The translations under genes were made by a program, and so were the position numbers. Below, in pieces: positions 41,801 through 62,094 of a stretch of DNA of 64,000 nucleotides (the first letter of the stretch is position 1; each line of letters begins with the position of its first letter). Under the pieces are notes generated by a model. That model was not told the DNA's origin and ran no database searches. It saw only the letters and a program-made list of their open reading frames with translations. This stretch comes from Drosophila pseudoobscura. Taxonomy: Eukaryota; Arthropoda; Insecta; Diptera; Drosophilidae. The DNA lies in the NCBI RefSeq assembly GCF_009870125.1, contig NC_046679.1, positions 7,936,001 to 8,000,000 of the forward strand, written 5' to 3'.

Positions 41801-44800
41801 TTTGTTTATACAGTTTCCCCACTTATACGACTAATGCACATTTCGAATAACAACAACAGACTGCCAGTGTGGGAGCTGCATCTCTATCTGTGTGTGTGCG
41901 TGTGTGTGTGTGTGTGTGTGGGTGTGAGTGCAAGTGCTTTATCCATTTCATTTCGATGACGTACTGTTGATTGTTTACAACACGTATGGCAGTCCCTGTG
42001 TGTGCATTCTCTAGAAAGCTTTTTGTTTTTGCACTTGTCGCGGCAGCAACGGTTCGGACTGTACTACACACCCAAAGGGAAATGTTGGTACAGTCGGTGA
42101 ATGGCATTGACTTAAAAAAAAGGGAATTCTGGATATAATTCGAATTAGTCTGGAAAATCTAAGGTATTTAAATTTTTGTTATAACTTTCTATTTATGTTC
42201 TGGGTTCAAAAAAGTGGACTGGGAAATAGTAAAGAATTTTTAAAGTGAAAAATAGTTTTGGGTTCAAAAAGAAAGGCTATTTCACAGTAAAGAATTGTCG
42301 TTGTTAAAGGATCACTCGACAGGAAGAAAACTTTACGACTTGGCAGTAGGATAACATTTTGAACTTAAATCTAACCATTAAAAAACATTTTTGAAGTTTG
42401 TGGAACTTTGGGTTTCAGGCAAAGTTGAGATAAAAAGTTGTCTGCCTTCCAAATAGTTTTTTTATGGCAAAAAACAGCAATGGATCGCATTAATTTCACA
42501 CATTAATTGTCATTACCAATTTGGAATCATTAAAATCTGCATTACAATTAGATGTTTCGTACTTAAAAAAAGAAATTTTGTTCTCTCCGTTTTTGTATTT
42601 TTTATAATAAAAAAAACCATTACATACACATACAAATTGATTATTTATACACAAATATTTTTGCATTTGAATATTTGGTATCACCAACATTTTCGCTTGG
42701 GTGTACATGCACGCTTTGCGTGTGGAAAACAGCTGCAACACCAGCTGTAAATGGCGGGAGGGTGGCTGCGATTCAACAACTTGACACCGTGCAATTATCA
42801 AATATTTTCAGCAAATAAACACCGACACAAAACGAGAATCCCGAGAGACTTACTAATAGTTAATTGTCGGCAAATACTAGAACCGTACCTAATGGAACAG
42901 GATGTGCAATTAATTCCCCATTGACGTACTTTCGTTACGTGTGTCCCGTACAAACACTTTTGATTTATTTTTGGGTATGGCTTACGTCTATCTTTTTGCA
43001 GCGCCTCAAATCGTTTGTGGTTGTTGTTGTTGTGGTGACAATAGTGGTCTCCATTTTTCAATAATAATCACTAAAAGCACTTTGGATGTTTATAAATTAC
43101 ACAAAAATATATGTATCTTTGTTGTTTGAGCACTCGATTTCGAAAAAAACGTTTTTGAAAGTGGGTTCGCGTCTCCTTAGGGAAGTATCTCCACTTTTCC
43201 AACTGAGGCGCAGAACTGGCATAAACCGTTGCGATCGCTATCCAGCGGGCAACTAAAACCCGTCAAGATCCCCCCAGTGTGGGGCCAACAGAAATCGTAA
43301 AAGCTCTCAAGCTTTGGGCCACAGCATCTGAGGTTGCAGAATGTTTTGTTGAGTGCCCCCAAAAGCTTGCCTGAGAGGGGGTCGACAGTTATGCCGAAAT
43401 TATGCGAAATTTCATTGCTGATGAGAGCTTTCATCGGTTGTGCAAGCGGCCTATTTCGGTCAAGCCATGTTGTTGGTACCCTACCCTATCCGCATCAAAA
43501 TTATATAACCACTCAAGTCGGAGCCGCGTTGAACGCGTTTACGAGCAGAGAAGAGACTGCTCTCTCCTCCTGACAACCTATCGCCCATAATTTGAACCGC
43601 ATTGAACGGTTTAGAATTGAATTCTATAAACATTTCCATACTGATGATATCTTGGAAAAATACATATGTACATATGCACTCCGATTCTTAATAAAACATT
43701 CCGTAAACAATTTGTTATTTCTTCCTGAAAGTAATTTAATCGCGTAAATCTCGGTTCGAAAATGAACCCTCCTCTGGGTGTATAAATTACACTAGTCAAC
43801 AAAGTCTTGGTATTTTTGTTGTTTCTATTTGATGTTGGGTATTACTTCAAAGGGCTATAGCCTAGGCGTTAATCCAACGATTTTCGATGATCGTTCTTAT
43901 AGGAATAAAACATAAAACACTAGTCAACAGCCAAAAAAAAACCCTACCATCAAATCCACTTTTTCTGATAAAAAAAAACATAATATCACAAAAAAAAAAA
44001 CTCCGCCATTAAATCCATTAAATTCTGATACAAATATAAAAAAAAAAATTTTTATTTTTTTTAAGTTTGGGTTTTCTATTAAAAAAAATTAAAAAATATT
44101 GTTTTTTTTTATCAGAAATCTTGGAATTTGTATAATAAACGAGGCCTAGTGATCGTTCCTAAATATATAAATAATACATAAAACAGCACATATAAAATTT
44201 TTTTCGACTTTTTCAGATTTTATAAAATTCAAATTTCGTTCAAAAACACCTAAAAAATACTACATTTTGCATTTGAAAGCTCACAGACGGTAAGCATAAG
44301 GTACAGTTTCAACGCCGTTTGATAGTTTCAGAATGTAAAAATTCTAAAACTACCTCTGACAAACAAAAAAAATATTTGATAATTTTGTTCTATAAAAACC
44401 CCTAAATATAAAAAAATATTGGACAAATATGGTTTTTTTTAATCAGAAAAAGTGGATTTGATGGCAGTGTTTTTTTTTTTGCTGTTGACTAGTGTTATAG
44501 CTAAGACTTTCTGCAGGGTATACAAAGTCAATCAGTTATCAGTGTCAATAGGTGGGGCACATTCACCCTGTTCATTGAGAACAATTTGTAAACAGAGTTG
44601 CATAAGCCGCGAGGGCTTGAGCTTTTCTCCGGCTCTTGACGTTGTAATTGCTGTGCACGATCTCAAAATACGGATGCAAGATTCGTATTAAGCGCATTCG
44701 AGAGAGTCGTAAATAAAAATGGAAACCCGTTTTGGCTTTCGTTGAACTTCAGAGGAATTCCGCGTGAGCCGAGGGCTTTCGCAACATAATGTAAACATAA

Positions 44801-46689
44801 TGCGTAACCAGATATCGGTGTGTGGTGTGGCAAGCTCTAATCGGTCACAAACCGTCCCGGTCCCCCTTGCAGCAGTCCACAATTGAGTCTCAGCCCGACC
44901 TTGACTCCAATCGCTCGAAGCCGTCTAGTGCGCCAGCAGCCCTGAGGCCTGGCCTGGCCTGGCTATGGCAAAAATAGCGCACTCTGCTACTTTTCTTTAA
45001 GGTTAGCCAACGATCGCTCGCTCTCGGCCCAATGAGCAATGAGCTTTCGCTACGCCGTTCGGCGTGTGGCTTTTTTCAGCAGATGCTCGATGCTCGATGC
45101 ACGTGTCGTTTCGTCACAGGTATGAGCAGGTGCGCGGGGTCATGTATATATACATATATGTATATATTGTCATATAAACAAATATGTACTTAAAGTATAA
45201 TCAATGTTTCTGAGTGTAGCTTTAAATGTTGTTAAAAATACAGCAAATATGGAATGCACAATTTACGTAGCTTTGAGCCTAGTTTTACAGCAGGTCTATA
45301 GATAACTCATGTTTGCACCCATGAAAGAAAGGTGTTTCAAGACTTTTATAGGTACTAATGTGATCTAAGCTTGTTTATCTATTATAAACAAACCTGAAAC
45401 GACACCAAAATAATGCAGCTATACAAATAAAATAATAAAGCTCAGGAAATACTTTTCTTCGACTTTTGCTGAGTTTTTAAAATTAAAATAAAAAAAAATA
45501 CAACTTTAAGGAAATATACAACAATAGAGGTTTTTTTCGACTTTTCCGGAATTTGTAAAATGTTAAAAAAAAAAATAATAATAATACAACTTTAAGGAAA
45601 TATGCCACAATATACTTTTTTCCAGTTTTCCTGAGTTTTTAAAGTTAAAATAAAAAAATAAAACTTTAAGGAAATGTACAACAAATTGTATGAATATTAT
45701 TATTTTATAATCAAATATAAATTAAATAAAAAACAAACAAAAATTGAACAAATTAATTTTTTCGACTTTTCTTAATTTTTAAAGTTAAACAAAAATTTAA
45801 GAAAATATACAACCATCTGGGTACAAATTGTTAGATGCATTTATCCGCTTTTCAGAATTGCAAAGTTTATTACAAACAGATGTCAGATAAGTTAAGTTAT
45901 GTTATGTAAAAAAAAAAAACGCTACCACTAAAAAAATTTTAACTTAATTTTAAATTCCCATTTAAATTACAAAAAATCTTGAACAGAAAAAATTGGTCTG
46001 GTTTGTGGACTAAAAGTGTTTTTGCATAGTGTTATCAGTAAATTTCATTTTTACGATTAATTTTTTTGCACATTAAAGTTTTAAATAGTGTTTTTGCAAA
46101 TTAATCTAAAATCAAGCTGATGTTATACAGTTTTTTAAGAGGGCAAGGGTAATAAATGAATATAATACATATAGCAAAAGTACTACATTGTTCGGAGACA
46201 TGTCTGCCCAAAGGACTTGACGCTAAAGATTAAATTCTTGACTCAACTTCCTTAATGATTTTGCTTTTCGCTTCAAGAATATTTGTTTAAAAGTGTAGGC
46301 ACACATGTAAAGGCGTCTAAACACACTTCAAAAACAACTGTTTTCCTATAAAGTTGAGCCTTTCATGATTTTAAGCGGAAAAAAAGTTTTTCTTTGGAAG
46401 TCTTAGGCGATTGGTGGAAAATAAATCCCTCATTATTACACAGGAAAAAACTCAAACAACATATGGCTTGAATGTACTGTTATTGTGTTTCGCAAAGAAA
46501 AACTTTGCCTGGACTTTGTACTTTGCACTCATTCTGGTGCTCTCTGCCACTATCAGTACTCACCCAGCAGCCACTATCAGCGGCACCATCCTTTGCCGCC
46601 GCCTGGCGAATGTAGCACGCCGACTCGGCGACGCTCAGGCACTCCGATTCGGCGTTTGCCTCGAGGATATCGTGCGGCCGGGGACTCAT
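38806..46689 (-). CDS. CG7530: PAQR family seven-pass receptor (PAQR3-like, CG7530 type)
   Basis: The coding exons are 46564-46689, 40493-40630, 39641-39745, 39102-39575 and 38806-39036, all phase 0, giving 357 aa. The family signature WWTNET-INIWSHL spans the exon 3/4 junction (about residues 118-129). Seven hydrophobic segments follow. The zinc-binding histidines are H177 (SAIYH) and H321/H325 in HSHNWWH. The C-terminal third (APRIVVMYLL, KIPERWFTG) resembles vertebrate PAQR3, a Golgi membrane protein that tethers Raf; a similar location here is inference. The first exon lies 5.9 kb upstream of the rest. It was linked by frame, donor (TGG|gtgagt) and acceptor (tttcag), and encodes a polar cytosolic N-terminus. 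An acceptor-like tctgtccag eight bases before the ATG suggests a further 5' non-coding exon. Symbol given from memory of the melanogaster locus. Confidence 0.85.
40981..41480. repeat. Diverged tandem duplication, about 225-280 bp unit
   Basis: TAGGGGATTTATATA starts at 40,981 and 41,206. Both copies carry TTTATTGAACTC, GTATATACATATATGTAT, CAGTTGGGGCTAA and AATCGAACTTAAGTTCG in the same order. It lies in intron 1 of the PAQR gene. Confidence 0.88.
41481..43129. other. PAQR intron 1 DNA with triplet and GT repeats
   Basis: Contains an AACAACAACA run at 41,750-41,777 and a (GT)n run at 41,891-41,921. 42,130-42,480 shows mild internal repetition (GGGTTCAAAAAG, AGTAAAGAATT). No coding evidence. 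Confidence 0.5.
43130..43620. other. GC-richer segment of unknown origin, possible old insertion
   Basis: This block stands out from the A/T-rich intron by base composition and holds overlapping open frames on both strands (43177-43434 minus, 43334-43573 plus). The minus frame has six cysteines and resembles nothing I recognise. It could be a degraded transposon or a retained exon. Neither case is supported by splice sites. Confidence 0.3.
43918..44494. mobile_element. MITE-like element, 577 bp, with terminal inverted repeats
   Basis: The left end reads CACTAGTCAACAGC and then CATCAAATCCACTTTTTCTGA. The right end is its inverted copy (TCAGAAAAAGTGGATTTGATG, then GCTGTTGACTAGTG), so the imperfect inverted repeats are about 55-60 bases long. 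The interior is A/T-rich and non-coding. No clear target duplication is seen. A related end (CACTAGTCAACAAAGTC) lies at 43,790 with no matching partner. Confidence 0.85.
45420..45830. repeat. AT-rich tandem repeats, about 95-bp unit, four copies
   Basis: CTTTTCCTGAGTTTTTAAA-like and AACTTTAAGGAAATATACAAC-like words alternate four times from about 45,462 to 45,812, with A-run length changes. Confidence 0.82.
45831..46563. other. Intron DNA before PAQR exon 1
   Basis: A/T-rich sequence with nothing recognisable apart from the donor of exon 1 at 46558-46563. Confidence 0.4.
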
Positions 46690-49130
46690 CTCGAAGCCTG
46701 GACAGAACGAATAGAGTTTACAGTTGATTAGAGATCGTTTACGTTTCTGGTTTCATTCGCAAACAGATGTTTGTCGCGGGACTGGCACCGGCATTGGCAC
46801 TGGCATGGGGCATGTTCGCGAATCGGTGCGAAAATCGAGACGTGCGCCTAAACAAAAGACACTTGGGATGGGGTGTCAAGTGCAGAAGAGCTCTCTGCGT
46901 GCTGTTGCCATGTTGGAGTCCACATAGAAAGCGGCTCTCTCTCGCTCTCTTTTCTTTGAAGCTCGGTCTGACTTGTGAGCTTAAGCCGAGCCAGGCGGTT
47001 GTTTCTCTGTATGTTGGCAGGACTGCTCTCTCTCTCTCCTCTCTTGCGTGACCCCAAAGCCAAATATACACACTTGAACCAATGCAAATGCATTGCCAGG
47101 TGAATTTGTTTTTCAATTCAACAATTACAATTTGTATCTCTCTCTCTCTCTCTTGCTCCCAAAACTGTTTGCATAACCAAAATTTCTAAAGACAATTTTT
47201 TAGGTCGATCTCTGGCTGGCTCTTCTCTTCTCTCCATCTCTCTCTTTCTTCAACAATTCTAAGCACGTGCACACGCGTCTCATCTCATTCAGTTTATAAG
47301 AAAAAACCTTCAATTGATTTTGAATTACTTTTTATAGAATTCCACACGAATTTTCAATTTGCTGAAAATGTTCTCGCGAACCTCTCGCCGCACGGGAAAA
47401 AAATAACTGAAACTGAAAAATCCGCACAGTCGCCACCAAATGCTTTCTGCGCGAAAGAGCGCAAGAGAGAGTGAACGAAAGAGCAGCGATCGGCAGCAAA
47501 AGCTCCACGAAACTTTGGTGCTCTTCGGACAGAGCGAGAAGCGAGACCATGGTTGTTGTTGTTTGAATCGAATCTTTTGAATTGATGATGATGCAAATTT
47601 AGCATGCTGTAACCAACCATCTCCCTCGCTCTCTCTCTCTCTTTGTGTGTATGTGTGTGTGTGCGGTGACCACGACTGCAAATGCCCTTCGCATTGACTT
47701 CCAACCAGTTGGCGGACATTTAATTTTGATTGGCAAAGCTTTTCCAGCACGAAAGCTTTTAAGCGGCTTATTTGAAAGTTAAAGCGTTCACTCACTCGCC
47801 CTATAAAAATGTTGTGACAAGAATTACTGAACACACACGCAAATTGGAACAGCTTAATGGCCCTATAAAAATTATCTTATTACCCGAAATGTATATCTGG
47901 CACAAACTCTTTTCGCATCTGTAGAAGTATGCTGTTAATCGGTGAATCTTCACTACCATACTTACAATTATTAACTTATTTGAAGTACTTTTGAGTTCCA
48001 ACACAGTATAAGGATATATAAAGATATCTGGCCCTAAATGACAGCTGTTTTTAGATAAATATTAGTGCTGGACCTTCATTCAAAACTCTCTTTGAGACAT
48101 TTCCTCTCCTCCAAATGGCATAAATCTACTTATTTTGTTTAGAATATAATGTAGACATAAGAAAACAGAAGTAATCCCTTTGCTTTCTCCTTCCCTATTG
48201 GTGTTCCTTTCTGATTTCGTGCTTGAACAAAATTGGGTTGCATTTTGGTCTTATTTTCTTTGATATCTGTTTTAAGGAATTGTTTATGAATCCCAACCTT
48301 AAAGGTTTAAACTATTTGATTTCCACAAACTTCAAAACAGAATTATAGAATTTCCTGTACATATGCTTAAAAAAGAATTGCCTTAAGATCGACTAGAAGT
48401 CTTAAGTCGAGGAGAACATAATCTAAAAGCTATCGATAAGATTATTTAAATACCCAACCATTTAAACCTGGAAGCCCCATTGTGCTATAAGACAAAACCT
48501 GGAATAACAAGCTCTAAAGCATAGGATTTTCATAAGTCATAGAAGAGCCGTAGAACCACTCTACTATAGATCTATTTTGCACATATTTCAAATGAATCTT
48601 AGCTTAAAAATTGTAATTTTAAATTTAACAGCATTCAAGCCAAAAGAAACACATTTTGTATTAATTTTGGTAAAGAAAAATACATAAAAGCAATGGGATT
48701 TGTGGAAAAACAGAACTGGCTAGCAGGGGGTGGACTCCTGCTCTACCTCGGTATCCAGATCTTACAATTAGAACTTAAGGCACAGATAGAGGTTCTGCTT
48801 GGTGTTAGGAAAAATAGCGTTCCTTCGTATCCGTTCATTCTGAGCTTTATTTGTAGAAATTATATAGCCCACACATAAGTCCCTTAGCCCCTATGATTAT
48901 CCTGTGTGGTTCCTGGCCTCTCGCTGTCTCAACAACAAAAGATGTCTTCCTTGGGGATGAAGAGAAGCTCTACAAATCAAAGGAGTGGTGGCGGCAGTTG
49001 ATGACTTCCACAGGATCCACAGACATGATCCACAATGGCGGTGTTTCTGTTTTGAGTTCTTTGATGTTGAAATTGAATTTTTGTAATTTTTATTTTTCCG
49101 GTTCTTTAAATATAATATAATAATAATAAT
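46690..49130. other. Upstream region of PAQR gene and spacer to effete
   Basis: 46,690-47,830 has GC-richer, CTCTCT-containing sequence with several short overlapping ORFs. It probably holds the PAQR promoter and a non-coding first exon. 47,830-49,130 is A/T-rich intergenic DNA. The plus-strand ORFs at 48693-48878 and 48893-49120 have no supporting features. Confidence 0.4.
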
Positions 49131-49139
49131 AATTTTTCC

Positions 49140-49970
49140 AGCTGATTTTTTATTTGTAGTTTTGTTTTTCTTTGTATTTAAACTTATTATGTTTGATGCT
49201 GTGTTGTTGGTAGCTGTCTAGCTTTTAATGTTTAATGCTTACATAATTTTTTTTCTCAGTAATTATTATTAAATTATTTCCATTTATTTCTGTGTTGCTG
49301 CTGCTCTGCGCCGTTTGCTGCTGCTTCTGCTGTTCGGTCAAACACTACCCTCTCATTCCCAGTACCAGTACCAGATCCAAGAGTCCCCAGTCTGCTTCCA
49401 CCAATCTGCTGATGCCGCCGATGTTGTTGGTGTTGGTGTTGGTGTTCCTTCTGCTACTGCTGCACGACCCTCGTTCCCCTTGTGACGGCTATTGTTTTTG
49501 TTGATTTGAATGCTGCCACTCAGGCGGAGGCGGCGGCAGCGGCAGGGGCGCAATTTCATCTTGCTGCCATTGGTGTTGTTGTTGTTGTTGTTCCAGATCT
49601 TGTTGGTGTTGGTGTAACGGTTATTTCTTTTGTTGGGTTGACTGCAAATTCGGATGTTGTTGTTGTTGTTTTTGCTGTAGCCGCAGTTCCTGCTGATATT
49701 GTTGTTGTTGTTGTTGCTATTGAAGTTGTTCTTGTGGTCAACCGCCCGGCGGCTGTTGCCAGTAATAACAAAATTGCGGCTGCAGCTGATCCATTCCCTT
49801 GGGTTTTTTTGACTATTTTTGCAAATTGTTGTTGTTGGTGTTGTGTTGGCTGCTGCTGCTGCTGTTGTTGTTGTTTTTGTTGTTGTTGCTGCTGTTTTTG
49901 TTGCTGATGTTGTTGCTGTTGTTGTTGTTGTTGCTGTTATTGTTTTTGTTGGACTGCAATCTGGAACGCA
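49140..49970 (-). other. eff: Probable 3' UTR of effete, CAA/CAG-rich
   Basis: Immediately downstream of the effete stop codon. On the minus strand it reads as long CAACAACAG and CAGCAGCAA tracts (about 49,480-49,950), with candidate AATAAA signals near 49,145 and 49,282. The plus-strand ORF rich in Val/Ala/Cys here is an artefact of the triplet repeat. Confidence 0.5.
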
Positions 49971-58046
<8,076 letters not shown>

Positions 58047-58520
58047 TTTCTGATTGAAATTTGATTTTCTGGTTTGGTTGTGTGAGTGTGAGTGTTTGGT
58101 TGGTCTGTGTGGCTCTGGCTCGTTCGCGGATTCTTTTGTTCTTCTTTTATCGAGTCGAAAACGGAACCGAACTTGTGTCTAAAATCGCTGGAAAATAAAC
58201 GAAACACAAAGGCTGAGCTGCGCTCCACTTGAATTTGCTCTGCTTTGCTTATAATTTGTGTCCCTTGTCTCGAAATATTGCAGCTCTGGCACTGGCTCTG
58301 GCGCGTGTAAACGGCGACCCGACGAAGACTACGGCGACGATTATTTTTTTTTTGACTCGATTTCAATCAATGCTGTGGCCAGGCGGACCGAACGAACAGA
58401 GCAAAAGAGCGACCGACACGATGCGAACAGCAGTCTGAAAGGCTTGCGCGTGACAGAGACAGTTGTACGTGTAGTGTTGTAGTCGTGTGGTGAAACGCCT
58501 TATGAATTATATCTGCAAGA
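58047..58520 (-). promoter_or_regulatory. eff: Effete 5' UTR and start region
   Basis: Upstream of the effete ATG the minus strand continues without start codons into a CA-rich leader. A possible acceptor (ttttccag, about 58,190-58,197) suggests a leader intron. The transcription start probably lies at or beyond 58,400. Confidence 0.4.
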
Positions 58521-58964
58521 GAAGAGAGGCGATACAGTTAGCTGGCAACGCCACCACCAGATAATTATGAATGTCCAAAAAAATATTTACTTTTTGCCCC
58601 GAATAACAAACAAATAATTCCTTTCTAGTTGAATTGCAATTGCACACACGCACGTGGCAAGCTTTCCGGCAGCGACGAGATTTTTCCGTTGTTTTGGCGC
58701 TTCTGTTGGAGCTGGAATCCTATTTTCGGTATTGCTAGCGCACAAAATGTTCGAATTGTAAAAGTAGAGGTGGCACACCGCTTGTCGACGGCTGCCGGAA
58801 TGTAGTAACTGAAAAATTTGGAACAATTGATGTAGAGAAGCTATGTTTTTATATGCTTACTGCGTTTATTAGTTTTTCGGGATTTTTACTCACATAGAAG
58901 GGCGACCTTTGAAATAAAATTCAATAATAAATGATAATGCTTCGTCTTACAGCACTGTCTGTAT

Positions 58965-59060
58965 TTTGTGTTATCGATGTATCGATGGGGCTCGCGTTTT
59001 TCTGGTATTTTTGTCGGTATTTCGCTGGGCTGATCAACTTTGGTCACACTGTGACGGTCT
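58965..59060 (+). promoter_or_regulatory. Housekeeping-type promoter motif cluster
   Basis: Within 90 bases lie two DRE-like TATCGAT sites (58972-58978, 58980-58986), two motif 6-like GGTATTT words (59004-59010 and about 59016-59022) and a motif 1 site TGGTCACACTG (59041-59051). This set is typical of TATA-less Drosophila promoters bound by DREF and M1BP. It lies just upstream of the plus-strand gene and could also serve effete. Confidence 0.7.
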
Positions 59061-59639
59061 GCAAAATATTTTAAACAAAAAGTGCTTTTTAATCAAGTAA
59101 TTCGACGGTAACTAACGCATATATAAGGACCCAATCCGGTTAACTAACGTTGGGTCACCACAAAGAGTCTATGTACCGCATGCCAGGCCTATTTTTGCAC
59201 TGCCTTCGTTCTGTCGTTCGCACACTATCTCCCTCTCACACACACTCTCCTACCATCTCTGTCGCTCTGCTTTCGGCTTCGTTTGCGAGAGACGACCTTT
59301 TTCGTGCATTTCCACACATAAATATACATATTCTATTCTCCATTCCACTCTTCTTTTTGTGCAAAAAAATGTGCGTGCTGCTGCGGCTGGCCCCCGTGTC
59401 TGGTGGATCTTTGTGCGATATTTCGTGTAGATAATTAAAGTGCATTCGCTTTGTGTGCGTTCGTGTGTGTGTTTGTGCAACATGCGGCAGCTTGAGGATG
59501 ATGCCGCCGCTGCCGCCCTAAGACAACCAACAACAACAAAGTACAACAACAAGAAAGGACGCCTGCAGCTGTACGCCCACGCCCACGCCCACGTCCACGG
59601 CCAAAAGAGTGCAAGCACCGTTTTATAGTACGCGTAGTC

Positions 59640-60056
59640 ATGCCAACAGCAACAACAACAACAACAACAACTAAAACAACAGCAGAACAGCATAGCGATA
59701 CGTCAATGGCGTCCAAGGCGACAAAGACGGAAGAATCTACCGCTACAACAACAACGACAATACCCATAAGAGGAGCAGAAGAATCAACTGTAGCAGCAGA
59801 AGCAGAAAAAGACCCCAAATTGCCCCCGCCAACGCCAACGCCAACGCTGCTGCCTCTGCTGGCCTCGGCCGCTGCCTGCAACAAACAGCTGCTGTTCTGC
59901 CGCCGCTTTAAGGACAAACCGGAGTCTAACAGTGTGGGATTTTTACGTAATTTCAATTCCCTGCCCCTCTTCGTCTACGCAACGTCACCGTCGACGCACG
60001 CCAGTTCGGCGGACGGTGTGGGTGTGGCCCGGGAGGCGGCTGCCTTCATTCAAAAG
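59640..60056 (+). CDS. First coding exon of an unrecognised gene (139 codons)
   Basis: An ATG at 59640 opens a 139-codon frame ending exactly at a strong donor (AAG|gtaagt, 60057). The N-terminal half is low-complexity Thr/Ala/Glu/Pro. The second half, from about residue 80, is less biased and looks protein-like (LLFCRRFKDKP, VGFLRNFNSLPLFVYATSP, VAREAAAFIQK). An upstream ATG at 59481 starts a separate 49-codon frame ending at 59,628, a possible uORF. The housekeeping-type promoter cluster 600 bases upstream supports transcription on this strand. The next exon was not found in the window, so the first intron is long. I do not recognise the family. Confidence 0.65.
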
Positions 60057-62090
60057 GTAAGTGTCCTATCTGTCTCCCACGGCGAGAGAGAGGGAGAGAG
60101 AGAACACCAGCTCTCTGGCTCTCTTTGCGTTCTCCGTTTTACGTAATTGATCGCTTCCGTTGCAGGTATTTTTTTTTTGGATGGCTGTTGGGGTTCGTGC
60201 CATTTATGCATTTATAATTCTACATTAATCTATAGTTCTGCTTGGCTTCGCTCTCTCCCTCTCTCTCTCTCTCTCCATGTCTCTGTTTCTGGCTGTTTGC
60301 AGAATCAGATGCGTTTTTAATGTTAATCATAGTATATACAACAAAAGCAACAAGGGAATGGCTTACGTTGTTTTGGTGATCGCTCAAACGTGTCAGACAT
60401 TAATGAACCAACCGCCAAAGCCCAGCCTAACTGTGCTTTGTCTCGTACGCAGAGAGAGAGAGAGAGGCAGAACTACAAGCGAGGGTAGGAGTGGGAGGGA
60501 GGGGCCATATGCTTTGGTGGTTACAGGTGCAGCCATTGACTGGGCAAAAGCGCTCTCCTTTTGTTGTGCTTGCGGTTCCTTCTCTCTCTCTCTGTCTGTG
60601 TCCCCCCTCCCCTCTACTGCAACGCTTCACTTGTGCCTGTGGTTGTTTTTGTTGTTGTTGCTTTTGTTGCAGCCCAGTGAGTCGCGACTTGTGCGCTGCT
60701 CATAAGCTTCATTAGCAGACAACAAAAGCCCCCCCAAAAAGCTCAAACAAAAAATTTGCGGTATTTTAGTGGTTTTTGGTTTTCTTTTCGGCAATTTGGT
60801 TTTTTCTGGTAGTCGCTGGAAAAGAAGGAGAGAGATTTGTTTTGCCAAAAGTAGAGCCATTTTGATAATGATTTATTTATGGTGGGGATATATTTTTGGG
60901 GTACTATATGGATAGGAATAGATGGGTACGATTTTTATATAATTTTCTAGAAATTTCAGTGTTATATATTTCTACGACGAAATTTTAGACCATTTTTCGT
61001 TAAAAAAATTGTACAAAATTACGCAAGAAAGTCACGTTTAAAAAAAATTAGCCAATCTTATAGAAAATTATTTCATTTATCGGGAAAAATTTATTTTGTT
61101 TTGAAAATTTCTATTAAATAGCTCTTAAAACAGCAGATATTACTGGCACCGTATATATCATTCGAAATATTAACGAAAATGTAGACCAAAAGTGCGTCTT
61201 CTTGTTAAAGTAATTTTTTTTAAGGATCCTTAGATTTAATTTCCTGTTCCATTTTATTTAGAGAAATATGCGGCGAGAGTAATGGAATTTAGTTATAAAA
61301 AATATATCAAAATTCTCTCCTGGAATTCTTTAAACTCTTTAGTTTTCTTCTGGCATATTTTCCGTATAAAAATAAAATTTGTTCCTCCCCTCCCCGAAAC
61401 ACCTTTTTCCCCTTATATAATTCATAATTCGTATGATTTTATTAATTCAATTAAAACCAGAATAAATCTGCTTTTTAAGCTACTTTTTATTTGATTTTTA
61501 TTATCGTGGCTTTCTTTTCATATTTTTAACGATCAGATCGTTTGACACTTTCTACCACGCTTTCTAGCGTGGGGGCCACCAAACGAAAGAGTTGCCCCTT
61601 GGTGGGTGTGGCATCCACTGGATGCATGCAGCATGCAGCAAGCATTCCCCATTCGATGTGTGATATGGAATGTTCGTGGGCGGCATTTCCTATGGCCGTA
61701 CAGTGCGTGTGGAAAACATAAGGCAGTTCTGTCAGAAGCGTATTTTGGGGAAGGGGAAAAAAAATTATATTCGAAGTACAATTAAGAATTTTATTTCTTT
61801 TTAAGCAATCTATAGGTTTTTATACATTAAGATTTTTGAGATTCTATGTATCTCTATATCTGGTATTCATTGATGACTTTTTTTGATGGAGGATCTAACA
61901 TGATAAGTGACTTTTTCCCGGTCTTTAAAAAGCTATTCATCAATTTCCGTAATGAAAAACCGATAATAAGATTTTCTTCAACAAAACCATATATTTTTTC
62001 GATGGAAAATCGATAAAAAATCGATAGAAAATGGGTAGAAATCTATAGAGATCGTATAAAAATTTCCCGTGACACCCAAAAGTTGTTATA
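60057..62090 (+). other. Probable first intron of the unrecognised gene
   Basis: Starts with the donor at 60057. CTCTCT tracts lie at 60,249-60,276 and GAGAGA at 60,452-60,466. 60,860-61,500 is A/T-rich without a clear repeat period. 61,540-61,745 is GC-richer with a GCATGCAGCATGCAGC block at about 61,624. No further exon could be supported. Confidence 0.4.
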
Positions 62091-62094
62091 TATT

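Noticed and set aside
49482..49907. 141-codon Val/Ala/Cys ORF
   Set aside because: Product of GTT/GCT triplet repeats opposite the effete 3' UTR.
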